Notes: generated by a model not told the origin, from the letters alone. Shown: positions 35,622 to 47,776, counted from the first letter of the stretch. The stretch is 64,000 bases of DNA from Biscogniauxia marginata (GCA_022695795.1 MU404101.1:243972-307971); one strand, 5' to 3'. Numbers and translations are program-made.

Positions 35622-36720
35622 GTTAGTAAGTATATTAATTAAGAAGTAAACCGGGTTATTAAGTTTTACTATGTATATATTTTACTCGCCCGATAAAAGA
35701 TATAAACAATTTATATTAGTTTTTTTTGTCGCTTTTTTTAGAACGATAAGTTTATAAGTTTAATAAAGAATAACACGTTAATCGAGTTAATTTGCCTTAA
35801 TATGTTAAATATTTCGGGTTTAATAAATAACGTTTATAATATAGCGCTAGTTATTTTAAAAATGCGAAGCTTAAACATTATAAGTAATTTTTAAATATAT
35901 ATATCGATAGATTTATTCGACATATATCATTTTAATAATACTTAAAATGTTTTATTAAAATTTAACGGAGTTAGTACTAAGTTATTAGTTTAATTATATT
36001 ACGTATTAATTATGTCTCGTTTTTTAATTTGCTGTTATTCTTATTTTATAACTTGTTTTAATATTATTAATTAAACTTGCTCGTAATAAAGCTAAGAAGA
36101 TAACTATTTATGTTTATTATAATATAACTTTAAAGTTTTATAACATTTAAAAATAAAAGTCTTTATAAATATAACATAGCTCGTAATTACTTATAATAAG
36201 TTTAAAAGTTAATAGCTTTACGATATATAATAAGGTGAGAATTTATAACTTTTACGCTAATTACGTAAATTATAAGCTTAATAAAAAGATGTCGATAAAA
36301 AACTTAGGTTTTACTTTTTAATTTAACATTTATAATAATTTATTTAAGTATATAAAATTATATTTAACTTTATTAATAGTATTATAAATATGTTTATAAT
36401 ATATATCGATTTATAAACGTAAATTATAATTAACACTTTAAATATAATTATTATATTTAATAACGCGTTTAAATGTGTAATACCTTAAGTTATATTATAT
36501 ATTATCTCGAGTATTATAATTTTATTGCTTTTCTTTGCCGCTTAGCCCCTCTTTACTTTATATATTAGCTTTAAATCGGTCCTTAAAGCAAGGAAAAATC
36601 CCTTATAGTTTAGTTTAGCTGCTGCAAAGCGAGACTTTATTAAAAATGGCGCTGAGATTATAGCTTAAAGCTACCGTAGAGTATATAATAATTATTTCAC
36701 CTGAGAGTTGATTCCAAGTG

Positions 36721-38252
36721 CCCCGGACTGACTCTGTGGTAAATATGCAGTACAAAAACACTATGTTCCTAGTGCAGACGGCAGACATGCAGTGAATCGT
36801 TCTCAGCCCGAGATACCTGCGCGAACTCATATCGCTGCCAGAAGAGGTCTTGAGCCTTAGAGAAGGCATGTGCCAAGTGAGTTCGCCCAGAAGGTAGTTT
36901 CACAAGGCTTGAACGGGGCTTACTGGATCGGAAGAGACATCTAGGCAATTTCACCATGATCGATATCATCCTGACGAGCCATCTGCAAAGCGAAGTCTGC
37001 AAGATTAACTTAACTCATAATTTAGGTATTGCCTCCTAGGATCCTTGTCTTAAGACAATAATTCTGCTAACAGCACTACCACCCCAGATGGCCTCATATT
37101 ACCGATCAAGGAAGAGACCAAATTCTGGCTGACGCAAGCCATTCCGGACGAATCCACATCTCCCATTAAAGTCACAGCTCACGAGACGATGCTTCATGTC
37201 ATTGCAGGAGTCACATCTAGAATTTTCGTGGGTCTCCCTAGGAGTCGGGAAAAGAAGTGGCTCGCGACTGCCGTGAACTACACATTGGACGTGTTCCGAG
37301 TATCAACCGCATTGCGAACTTATCCGCCTTTCCTTCGAAGTTTTGTGGCGCCCTGGCTAGACAGTACGAATCGTCTCCGCGTGCACGTCAAGACGGCCAA
37401 GGACTGCTTCGGGAGTATATTCGCGCAGCGGCTGGCCCTCCCTGATGGGGAGAGAGAGGCCAACGACATGTTCCAATGGATGGTAGATTCTGCAAGCGGT
37501 GCTGATAGAAACCCTGAAGTACTTGTCCGGAAGATGCTTTTTCTCACACTCGCCGCCATCCATACGAGCACAATGAGTGTGACGCATGCCCTCCTTGACC
37601 TATGTACATACCCCGAGTACGTAGAGCCGCTTCGTGGGGAGATACATGAAATTGTAGGAACGCACGGCTGGACTCTGGCGTCGATCAACAAACTCAAGCT
37701 TCTGGACAGCTTTCTCAAGGAATCTCAACGAGTGAACCATCCTGGGCTGCGTGAGTGCTTTGCCTAATACTCTCGACGAGACTAGAAGAAGGGCAGCTAA
37801 TTAGAGAGAGAAAAACTTTAGTCTCATTCAATCGCCGAGTGATGAAGAGCCTACAATTGTCTGATGGTACTGAGATCCCATCTGGATCCTTCATATGCAT
37901 GGCGACCAATTCCATCGCCCACGATCCCGAGAACTACCCCAATCCTAATCAATTCGACGGCTTCCGCTTTTATAAGAAGAGACTTTCGTCGCAGATGGAC
38001 GCTAATCTACATCAGTTTGCGAGCACTGGACCAAACAGTCTCGCGTTTGGGCACGGAAAATTTGCATGTCCCGGACGGTTCTTCGCGGCAGCGCAGATCA
38101 AAGTGATTATTGCCACCATCCTCTTTCAGTACGATATTTCATTTCCAGATGGACAGAGTGCCAGGCCAGAGAACATATTTTCAGGAGAGAGTATTGGCCC
38201 GGATCGCAGCCAATCTGTTGTGTTCAAGCGCCGAAGTAGGATAGAGTGCTAG
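36721..38252 (+). pseudogene. broken cytochrome P450 (kaurene-oxidase-like), 5' end lost
   Basis: Recognisable exons: about 36721-36876, 36935-37025, 37088-37750 and 37822-38252. They align piece by piece with the intact P450 at 39696-41533, including intron positions. Present are VLSPRYLRELISLPEE, an I-helix AAIHTSTMSVTHALLD, the ExxR in LKESQR, and the heme loop [14 protein letters not shown]. Defects: no start, membrane anchor or first exon (upstream is the AT-rich block) and an in-frame TGA at 36793-36795. The last two exons are intact over about 360 codons, so decay is recent. It would have oxidised a terpenoid in the same cluster. A spliced live form with a distant start is unlikely. 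Confidence 0.78.
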
Positions 38253-38292
38253 CTAGGATATAGACCATTTCATGATGTTTGGCATACTTACA

Positions 38293-39222
38293 TTAAACCT
38301 TTACCGACGATATACCTGGCTTTTCGCCTACAAACTCGGGAGGCGTTTTATCTGCCTGGGTCAAGGCCCATTCGGCAATGTCAGCGCGCCTTAAATACAT
38401 ACCCAAAGTTCCGTTGCCGATGTAACCATCAACCACCCTCAAGCGAGGTCCATTTGCCAGGAATCCTACGCGAAACAAGGTCCAATCGATGTTTTCGCCT
38501 TCCTCATCGAACACCTTGGAGATATCAATCACAGTCTTCCATACCCTGTGTGCCATAGCCCATAGCGTCGTGACGAGGAACCAGCGTAGGAAGTTGGGCT
38601 TGTCTTTTGGGTCGTAAACACTAAACGTACTCAGGGCAATGATGCGCTTGACGCCCTCGATTCTCATGGTCGCGAGTATCAGTTTGTAGGCGGGAACAAA
38701 AACATCAGTAGATGCGCGCGGGTTCGATGGACCAAAGACAGAGATGATGACGTCCTGGCCCTTAATTGCATTTCGGAGAGTTGCTTCGTCGTCGAGAGGG
38801 CCCTCGACTGTCTGCACAGAAGAGCTTGGTAAGCAGCCACCACTAGCCATCCAGCGGTCTTTCGTACCTTGATGTCCGCATTCTCAGCATGTTCTGATAN
38901 NNNNNNNNNNNNNNNNNNNNNNNNNNNNNNNNNNNNNNNNNNNNNNNNNNNNNNNNNNNNNNNNNNNNNNNNNNNNNNNNNNNNNNNNNGTTCTGATAGT
39001 GTCCGCATTCTCAGCATGTTCTGATAGTGTCCGCATTCTCAGCATGTTCTGATAGTGTCCGCATTCTCAGCATGTTCTGATAGTGTCCGCATTCTCAGCA
39101 TGTTCTGATAGTGTCCGCCTTCCGCACACGGTGACTTTCCAGCCCAACTCCAGGGCCCGTCTCACGATGATTTGGCCAGTCGTGCCTGTAGCGCCGAGAA
39201 CGAGTAGTTTGCCAATGCCCAT
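38293..39222 (-). pseudogene. NmrA-like reductase disrupted by a 28-bp minisatellite and a sequence gap
   Basis: Exon 1 starts at 39222 with LLVLGATGTTGQIIVRRALE (Rossmann loop). Exon 2 (38811-38293) follows a 56-nt intron (38867-38812) and gives TVEGPLDDEATLRNAIKGQD through FVGEKPGISSVKV, a complete C-terminal half of an NmrA/SDR-type protein. At the exon 1 end the coding unit for RTLSEHAENAD has been expanded as 28-bp tandem copies. Because 28 is not a multiple of three, the second copy is read in a new frame and meets a TGA (..TGC TGA). The unit contains no GT in the coding direction, so it cannot supply a donor to splice itself out. Ninety N bases (38900-38989) interrupt the array. Confidence 0.75.
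38873..39119. repeat. 28-bp minisatellite with assembly gap
   Basis: The unit on + is TGTCCGCATTCTCAGCATGT followed by TCTGATAG. Four identical full units lie at 39000-39111, with a partial tenth-length piece just right of the gap and 27 nt of a unit left of it (38873-38899). N occupies 38900-38989; the true copy number is unknown and the N length does not fit a whole number of units. Confidence 0.95.
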
Positions 39223-39695
39223 GGCGTATTTTGGGGTTAGCTGGTAGACTGTAAGCGTCGTAACTCGCGTTCACAGGAAGGCGGAAGCAGATGGGTAGCC
39301 TACCGCCTTTTGCGTCGTGCTGGCCGGAGCTGACATAAAGGTTGAGGCGGCATTGTGGTCACTTTTCTTTTTACCTTATCTGACAAATCACAAACGACGG
39401 TAGCAAGATTCATACAGAATGTTGGTTGCACAAAGTGTCTCATCCCCGCAGGTGCCCTGAAATGGAAGTCCGAAAGTCCTAAGGGCGGAGCGCAGGGGTT
39501 GGATTTGGCGAGAGCCTGTTCTTGGTTGGCCGTGATCTACTGGTTATACACCACGTAGGAGAATAAGAGAGATACTAGGTACCTATAATAATAATACTAA
39601 TAATAATAATTGAAAGAAATATATTTTACTTTAAGAATCGCCTGCTTGCCTAACCAGACGGGGCGGTTTGTACGAACGAATTGATCACCGTAAGG

Positions 39696-41533
39696 ATGAA
39701 CATTAACGCCACCCAGTATCTCGAGCCTCTCCACACGTTGACCGCCATCGAATGGAGTACACAGGTACTTCTCCTTTTGCCTGTAGTTGGCCTTCTTTTC
39801 GTTAATTTGCTCCACACGATTCATGGGAGACTGTTTGGAGTTAAGGCCAAAGTCGTTGGTTACAGGTCTTTTTGTGAACCTGGATGGCTTCTTGGATTCC
39901 GGTTTGTGCGCGGCAGCGCTCCCATTATTCGGGATGGGTATCAGGAGGTACGTGGCTCAGCGTTAAGAGAGGAATTATACCCAGATATTTGGTGAACGGT
40001 GTCTTACACGGAACAGTTCAAAAATTCGATGTTCAAAGTGCGCCGCAACGACGGGGAGATTCTGATCATCTCTAACAAGCATGCTGACAAGCTTCGTAAC
40101 ATGCCCGAGGAACATGTTAGTGCTATTGGGGCTCATATCAAAAATCTTCTTGGACGTTTCTCGACCACAACTATCATGCTAGAGAGCGACTTGCCCATAC
40201 GAGTCCTGCAGCAGAAACTAACACCGTCTCTCAACTCGACGATTCCACTCCTCGGGGATGAGCTCGATTACGCACTCGGCGTTGAGGTGCCGCACTGTAA
40301 AGGTAGGCAGAAAACGAATAAGTGCCACCTCCTCCAGCTAGGCAATTCTAGTTCGACTAACCACCCATCCACACAACATCAGATGGCTGGGTAAATGTAC
40401 AGATCCACGACATCATTCTGCGCATCGTCGCTCGCGTTTCTGCTCGCGTCTTCCTGGGTCCTAGCATCTGCCGCAACGAGGAATGGCTCCACACGAGCAT
40501 TCACTATACCGAAAACGTCTTCACCACGGTCATGACGCTGCGTATCTTTCCCTCGTTTCTGCACGGGCTGATTGCGCCCTTGTTGCCATCTTATTGGCGT
40601 ATTCACGCAAACCTTAGAACTGCAAAACGCATTATCAGCCCGATCGTACGGGAACGTAGAGCAGCCGCAGCTCGACAAGGACCTAATTATGAGAAGGCTT
40701 CGGACCTCTTGCAGTCCATGATGGACATCGCAGAACCCCACGAAAGCCACCCAGATAAACTGGCCCATAGGCAGCTTTTACTAAGTTTAGCTTCAATTCA
40801 TACAACGACAATGGCGATTGCGCACGCAATATACGACCTATGTGCCAACCCACAATACTTCGAGCCGTTACGAGAGGAATTATTTGGTGTCCCTGGCGAG
40901 GAAGTATGGCAGAAGATAACAATCAATAAATTCAGAAGGCTAGATAGCTTTCTGAAGGAATCTCAGCGGATGAATCCACCAAGTCTTCGTGAGTCTTACC
41001 CCTGAGAATTATTCATAGTAGTGTGACGTCCACGTATATATTGAGGCATCAAGGAATGAGTCTAAGTTTATTATGGACAACTAGTTGCTTTTAATCGCCT
41101 CGTGCGAGCACCATTGAGGCTCGCGGACGGAACGGTTTTGCCTCCAGGGACACATTTCAGCATGGCATCAGACGCGATCCTGCACGATGCAGAACAGCTA
41201 CCGGGGGGTGGCGACCCTGAGCAATTCGACCCATTCCGCTACGTGCGCCTGCGGGAAGATCCCAAGTCCCCCGAGAACCTCAGCCGGTTCCAGTTTGCCA
41301 TGACGGACACTAACAGCCTACACTTCGGACACGGCAAATTCGCCTGTCCGGGTCGCTTCTTTGCTAGCAACGAGATCAAGATAATACTCATCCACCTACT
41401 ACTTCGATACGAACTTAGGTATCCAGAAGGCCAAGGCCGACCACAAAATTTAAGTGTAGACGAGAACATCTATCCTGATCCATCGGCCAGAGTTCTAATT
41501 AGGGCCCGACAGGAAGCAGCGGGTTGCGTATGA
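39696..41533 (+). CDS. cytochrome P450, ent-kaurene oxidase-like (CYP503-type), intact
   Basis: Exons 39696-39947, 40017-40302, 40383-40988 and 41085-41533 (introns 69, 80, 96 nt) give 530 residues with no stop. An N-terminal anchor ([16 protein letters not shown]) is followed by [10 protein letters not shown], the I-helix [18 protein letters not shown], the ExxR of [11 protein letters not shown] and the heme loop [14 protein letters not shown]. This I-helix (AxxHTT) and CPGRFFA loop are typical of fungal terpenoid P450s such as gibberellin P450-4 and indole-diterpene P450s. It is ER-bound and needs a P450 reductase. It is the only intact oxidase within the core of the cluster. Confidence 0.87.
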
Positions 41534-41968
41534 CGACTAGTGGGCGATTCATGTACTATATAGAGATTAGGAGACGGTGGTTTTGGCCGTAGGTCTCTTG
41601 TTACAATGTAGCCAGAAATTTTCTCCCTCTAGTGTCTTGTAACATGCGACGATCTATGACCTTAGCGGTAATGTGTTTGTAGATTCGGAGGTTCCAGATG
41701 CGGCATTCCGAGTCCGATGTTTTATATATCCTCTTAAGCAACCCGGCGGAAATCTCAAGTCCATTGCCATCTGATTTCGCTAGTAAATAGTACTTTTGAA
41801 ATCCTGTTCCTGAATATATCGAGTCATATTAACCCTTTTATTTACTGATTAAATCCTATGTTTATTTTCACCCATCTACGGAAATATAGTTATCATTCAG
41901 AGACTTGTGGGCTCGTGCCATACAACACAGCGCAGAGAATTCGTCACTGATGGTTCATTATTGCCACT

Positions 41969-44058
41969 ATGAACCCTCAATCCTTTTTGGTTACCACTAT
42001 CCTACCTGGACTAGCTCAGTCTCTCGCTCTACAAGCGTTGCAGCAAGTCCTCCAAAACAGGGGAAATAAATACGGTGTCGTTGCAGACACTTCTACGTGG
42101 CCAATCTTCGCAGATTCCTCCGCGGGTAAGGAGCCACTGTTTGATAATGAATGCCAGGTCTCCCAGCAGGGATCTGATCTTATAATGGGTGCCCACCAGG
42201 GCAAGGTGGACTGCAACAAGGCCGCAGCCATAGCAGACTTGAACCATGACAGTTGCTCAGAAGACCTCGCTTGTCACCATCCATTCTTATCTAGCCAAGA
42301 GAAACAATAGGGGCTGGAGTTGAGTAAACCACGACAAGCCTCTCGTGCATGCGTCATGGCGAGCTTTCTTTTGGAACCAAACGGGATTGTGGTTGGGCCC
42401 ATGGATTCTGATTATAGGCGCCTTGTGGAGATTAACTGGTATGTCTGAACCTTTGGCGTTCGCCTGAATCTGAGCGCTTCCTGAGCAGCCATATAGCACA
42501 GTCCAGTGACCAAACGTCGTGAATAGGTCAAAGGACTGCTGGTTAGAGCCACGGTGCATTATTAGGCCTACGAGTGCAACACAAGTACAGATTATCATGA
42601 AGATAATTAACCGCACCTCCGCCCAATTCGCCGTCCGCAGCGGTGGACATAACCCGAACCACGGATGGGCGAGTATTGAGAGCAACGGAATCCTGATCGA
42701 TCTTTCTCTGCTCAACCAAATCAAGGTTAGCCAAGATAACCTCACGGCGACGACAGGTCCAGGGAACCAGTGGATCGACGTGTATAAGAGGCTTGATGGC
42801 AGTGGTAGGACAGTTCTTGGCGGACGAACGCCTGATGTGGGAGTGGGTGGGCTGCTGCTCGGGGGCGATATTTCGAGTTTTTCAAGCCAGTTTGGGTTTG
42901 CATGTGACTACGTACGTCTTTAAGAGGTGGTCTTTGGTAATGGCATTATCGTTGTAGCTGACCAAGAAACCAACGAGGATCTCTGGTGGGCCTTGAAAGG
43001 GGGAGGCTCAAACTTTGGTGAGCCAATTGCCTTTGACCAGTGCTCGAAGGGAGACAGGGATGCTGACAACTTGATCCGCAGGGATTGTCACTGAATTTGA
43101 GCTCGAGACTGTTCCCATAGACGGGATATGGTACGAATCGCGCATCTACAAACCAAGCGAGAGTAGACGCCTTTTGAAAGCCGTCCAAGAGTACCAATCC
43201 GCGGCTGAGAGTGACGAAAAGGCCTCGTTCGCCTTTAGCTTATCCAACAACCATACCATTGTCGCTTTTATATACTCGCAACCGGCAGCGTATCCTGCAG
43301 TTTTCAATATGTTCTACCATATTCCATTTCGACAACACTTTATTAAAGCAAGCTTTGGGACTCTCTATAGCTTAGCAGCAGCGTTCGAATAGGTTCTGGG
43401 AGATAGACCAGCATTCAAGTTAGTGTCATTCGCTGCATGATACCTACCTCTACGCTATAGTATGAAGTGAAACTGACCATAGTACATCGATCCAAGACGT
43501 GATATCATAGCGGTTTCCACTAAGCCTGACCTGTCGCTTTACGAGAGGAGCTACGATAAGTGGCTCGAGATATCCGAAGAAATGCTCTCTGGATTCGATT
43601 GCATGATGACGTTCAGCATTCAGCCTGTAACATCAAGCGCGATATTGATGAGCAACGCTCGAGGGGGCAATACGTTGAATTTGCGACCTGAAAGTCAACA
43701 ATGTGAGCACATTGATCTAAGGCCCCTGTGCTGGAGTCATTAAACCACCAGGAATCTGATTTCGTTTGTCACAGGGTATACCTCCGTCATCCAGTGGCAA
43801 GATGATCGGTTTGACAGCCTTGCACATGAAGCAGTCGTGCGTAGTGGTGATGCTGTACGGGAATTCGCTCACGAAAACGGTCTGCTACTTGATTTCGAAT
43901 TCCTCAACGATGCTAGCTGGCATCAAACCCCAATAGAGAAATATGGACAAGCGAATTTGGACCGTTTGGTGGATATTAGCAGGCGATATGACCCTTTAAG
44001 GGGTTTTCAGAGACTACAGGGTAGGGGATTCATACTAGACGTGATGCCTGAAAAGTAG
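41969..44058 (+). pseudogene. broken FAD-linked oxidoreductase (berberine-bridge/6-hydroxynicotine-oxidase type)
   Basis: The PCMH-type FAD-binding core is clear: PRCIIRPTSATQVQIIMKII, FAVRSGGHNPNHGWASI (flavin contact), TATTGPGNQWIDVYKRL, GGRTPDVGVGGLLLGGDISS, then LWWALKGGGSNFGIVTEFEL and a C-terminal WQDDRFDSLAHEAVV region. Usual length is 450-550 residues, consistent here. In-frame stops break it at TAG 42308-42310, TGA 42507-42509, TAA 42921-42923 and TAG 43390-43392, with homology continuing in the same frame after each. Introns near 43018-43081 and 43700-43775 are intact. TAG/TAA stops fit CAG/CAA changed at C. These enzymes oxidise alcohols or make C-C/C-O bonds in metabolite pathways. 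Confidence 0.78.
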
Positions 44059-44145
44059 ATATGGTCTAAAGGATGATTTCATAGCACTCTTAAATCAAAT
44101 ACAACCATTTATCTACCAGTTACATAGGTCGATTGATTATAAACG

Positions 44146-44472
44146 TCATTTCCGATTAAGAATGGTCCTGTTGATGATAACCATCAAATATCGGACTAAT
44201 TGTTCGTATGGCGGTGGTGTGTACTTAGGAAAGTAGTCAGAAAAGGGCCACCGTAACTTAGAGTTTTCCCAATGCAGTTGTCGGAGTCCAAAACGAGACA
44301 TCCGAAATCTTTTGATTCGACAAGAGCCCTTGCTGACGTGTTGGATGAGGCCCAATAGTCCAGGGTCTTCATAGTCTGTCAACAAGACCATGCTTGCTAC
44401 AGACAACTCAAAGAGGTAACTTATCACTGATTTGTGGTGTATGGGTGACCAATACTCAAGATGGACCTTCAA
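44146..44472 (-). CDS. hypothetical 108-residue open frame
   Basis: An uninterrupted minus-strand frame between two cluster genes, with an aromatic-rich tail (FSDYFPKYTPPPYEQLVRYL). No domain is recognised. It may be a fragment of a longer decayed gene or chance. Confidence 0.2.
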   Translation of the reverse strand: MKVHLEYWSPIHHKSVISYLFELSVASMVLLTDYEDPGLLGLIQHVSKGSCRIKRFRMSRFGLRQLHWENSKLRWPFSDYFPKYTPPPYEQLVRYLMVIINRTILNRK

Positions 44473-44652
44473 CCCCTGGCAGTCAACTATTATTACACTT
44501 TATTATACTTCCATGTAGATTATCCATACCACAACTTGAAGCATCTAATTACAACTACTATTAGTGCCTTTGGGATATTAGTCCCCTAAACACATTTAGC
44601 TCAACTGAAATCAACTACTGCTCTACTTAGGACTTCGTACGTCCCTTTTGCC

Positions 44653-47600
44653 ATGGAAAGCAACACGTCTCAAATACCCTCCGCAACTCAGCTGGGACTC
44701 GCTGCTCGGTCATTAGTTCAGCAAGCTATAGAATGCCATGATAAGACATATGGTTTTGGATCGATGAGTGCCTCTGTATATGACACAGCCTGGGTGTCTT
44801 TGGTTTCGAAGTCGGATGATAATGGCCGCTGCTGGCTTTTCCCGCAGTGTTTTCATTATATCTGCATGACACAGCTTGATGATGGCAGCTGGGGTCCGAA
44901 GGTTTCGCAGGTTGACGGCATTTTGAACACTGCTGCTTCGCTATTGGCGTTGCAAGTTCATGTGAAAGACCCCTTACAAATACAAGATATCTCTCACCAA
45001 GAGCTCGAAAAACGCATTGCGGTGGCAAGTGAAGCTCTACAGACCCAATTGTCGGAATGGAATGTGGCGACCTCTACGCATGTTGGATTCGAAATCATAG
45101 TTCCAGCTATGCTCGGCCTACTTGAGAGGGAGGGCATCTCGTTTAGCTTTCCAGGAAAAGACAAGCTCAGAAAGCTCAATTCTATCAAAATGTCTCGTTT
45201 TAAACCTGAGCTACTTTATAGCCAGTATAAAACAACGATGATCCACTCCCTCGAGTCCTTTGCCGGCAAGATTGACTTTGATAGAGTCAGCCACCACAAG
45301 GTCCATGGAGCAATGATGGCATCTCCTTCCGCAACCGCAGCCTATCTCATAAATTCTTCTCAATGGGACGAGGAAGCTGAATCATATTTACGTCACCTGG
45401 CGGAAAAAGACAGCGAAATAATAGGGGGTGTTCCAAGTGCATACCCATCAACCTATTTCGAATACACCTGGGTATGATATCTACCGTCAAGGGCGATAGC
45501 TTTATAACTAATCCCGTGTCTAGCTTTTATCTACCTTATTGAGGTCCAGCTTTTCTGCGTCGGACCTTGGGGGTCCCTTTCTGGATAGGATGGTAGATAC
45601 TATCGCTAAAGCGTTCCAAGGCGGTAACGGGAAAATTGGATTCGGTAATGACTCCCCAGATCTTTTATCGAAATGAAAGGCTGCTTACAGGCCTAGCCCA
45701 TAGTCTTGAAGCAGATGTCGATGACACGGCTAAAGGCTTGCTGTCGTTGAGTTTGCTTGACGCGAAAGATCGGGGGAGTATAGATTCCACTGAAATGATC
45801 GCGCATTTCGAGGCAGATACGCACTTTTAGACGTATCCAACAGAAACGAATCCCAGCTTTAGTGCCAACTGCAACGTTTTATTGGCGCTAATTCACGAGC
45901 GTGACCCAATTCGTTTCTTACCTCAGATCTTGAAGACTGCACAGTTTCTGTGCACATACTGGTGGGATACTGACGACAGCATCCGCGATAAATGGGTAAG
46001 AGACTCAGCGGCCATTTAGAGCTACTTGGAAGAGCTAATAATCGTCTGGCAGAACCTATCTCACCTGTACCCAACCATGCTATTGGTGGAAGCATTGTCC
46101 GACCTATTGAGCCTGATGGACAAGAATATCATTATCTCTGAGGCGTTTCACTATGACACAAAAGCAAGGATTTCGATTACCATTTTTCAAGCCTGTTTTA
46201 GGACGCTTATCAGCCAACGAAACGACGCCTCTTGGAACGGGTCTATTGAGCAGACCTCCTATGGCATACTCATACTTTCAGAGGCTCGGCATATCACTTT
46301 TCTCCAAGAACTTCAGGCGCAATTAGCTTCATCAATTGCCTCTGCGGCTCGCTTTATCTCGTCTCCTGCATCTAGAAGCACGGGTTTCGATTACATCTGG
46401 ATCGAAAAGGTGACATATGGTTCTGCCTTCCTGACAGAGATTTACAGACTAGCAGCGTTAAAATCAGCACTCTCATTTACTAGCAGCAAAGAGGAAATAG
46501 GGGCCAGCTTAGGGATCAATATATCAAAAGTCATGATGCGCTCATATATCGATCTCTTCCGTGAAACACCCCTATTCTCCAGCATGCCGGTGTGGCAGCT
46601 TCGTGGCTCATTCCTCGAGGCGGCCCTTTTTCAACGACTACTTCGGACGCGGCGGTTAACCACATTCCCGAGGACAGACATGGAAGAAGACAAGTACTTT
46701 GACATCATACCTTTTACTTGGACTGCCTGCAACAACAGATCCAGAGCGTTCGCATCCTCGTCCTTTCTGTTCGAGATGATGACAATCTCGTTTCTCAATT
46801 ACCAGGCGGACGAGCACATGGAGGCTGTCGCAGGTCCCAGCTTCGCCACGGATCTTGACGAGCTGCATGTGCTTATCGATGATCTTTTTTGCTTGAACCA
46901 GAACAGGGTGGAAACTGTTCCGTACGGGGTGGAGGCGAACGGCTTAATGATCAAGGCCATTGACCCCCTGTCAAAATTTGTTAACCAAGTCCTCCAGAGT
47001 CCCCGAGTTGTCCGTGCAAGTAAGGCAGATCGCCAAATCTTAGCTACCGAGCTGCGAGTGTTCTTGCAGGCACATGTAACTCAGCATGTGGACAACACCA
47101 GGTTCAGAAATCAGACACAATTAGATCAGTATCAGCCGTCCGATGGATTTTTCCACTGGGTCCGAACTACATCAGCAGATCACACGTCATGTCCCTATTC
47201 TTTCGCCTATGTTTCTTGTCTCCTCTCGTCATCGCTTCTAGACGGCGCGGAATGCTTTCCCACCGTGACCCAAAAATACTTCGCTAACGCCGCCTGCCGG
47301 CACCTAGCTTCCATGTGCCGTATTTACAATGACTATGGCTCTATACGACGGGATTCTGCCGAGAGAAACCTCAATTCCGTCAACTTTCCGGAATTCGCAG
47401 TCAGAAAAGTAGGTCTTCAGGATGCAAAGAAGAACCTATTCAAACTAGCAGGGTTTGAGCGAGGATGCCTCGAGGGGTCACTCCAACGTCTAGAGGCCGA
47501 GGCAGGACAAAGTGGAAAGCGAAAGTTGCACATCTTTCGAATGTTTTGTGATGTGACCGACCTGTACGGTCAGATATATGTCGTGAAGGATATTGCAAGC

Positions 47601-47660
47601 TCCATGAAGGTGAATTGTGGCGGACATAACTCAGGGACTGGGCAGAATCAGGCAAAGTAG
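44653..47660 (+). pseudogene. bifunctional diterpene synthase (copalyl diphosphate/kaurene synthase type) with one internal stop
   Basis: Exons 44653-45471, 45524-45644, 45691-45995 and 46053-47660 (introns 52, 46, 57 nt) give 950 codons, the usual length of fungal CPS/KS (about 950). Class II cyclase motif DVDD at 322-325 (within LEADVDDTAKGLLSL) and QTSYGILIL follow the family. The class I domain has a DEHME motif (668-672) in the place of the usual DExxE, and NDYGSIRRDSAERN at 841 onward for Mg-diphosphate binding. All of this would convert geranylgeranyl diphosphate first to a copalyl diphosphate and then to a tetracyclic or tricyclic diterpene. The single defect is TAG at 45828-45830 (codon 360) between HF and TYPTETNPSF; the rest is open. 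The product stereochemistry cannot be inferred. Confidence 0.88.
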
Positions 47661-47776
47661 GAAATTGCTTCAATGTATCGTACGAGACGACTAGGATTTA
47701 AACTACGGAAAACACCTTTCAATGTGATCTATTTAAATTCAGTCGTTGGCAGACTGCGCAATACCGTACACTGTAG

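Larger units (their letters stand above)
29131..36690. repeat. AT-rich, RIP-like degenerated repeat block with embedded LTRs and fold-back element
   Basis: About 7.5 kb of almost only A and T, with very few CpA steps and no open frame beyond chance. Two islands of normal composition interrupt it (32131-32654 and about 35285-35640), both LTR-derived. I infer a transposon graveyard mutated by RIP; the original internal coding regions are not recognisable. The right boundary near 36690 falls at the broken 5' end of a P450 gene. Confidence 0.85.

Noticed and set aside
42287..42745. 152-codon minus frame across the FAD oxidase 5' part
   Set aside because: It overlaps the recognised FAD-binding domain on the other strand and shows no motif.
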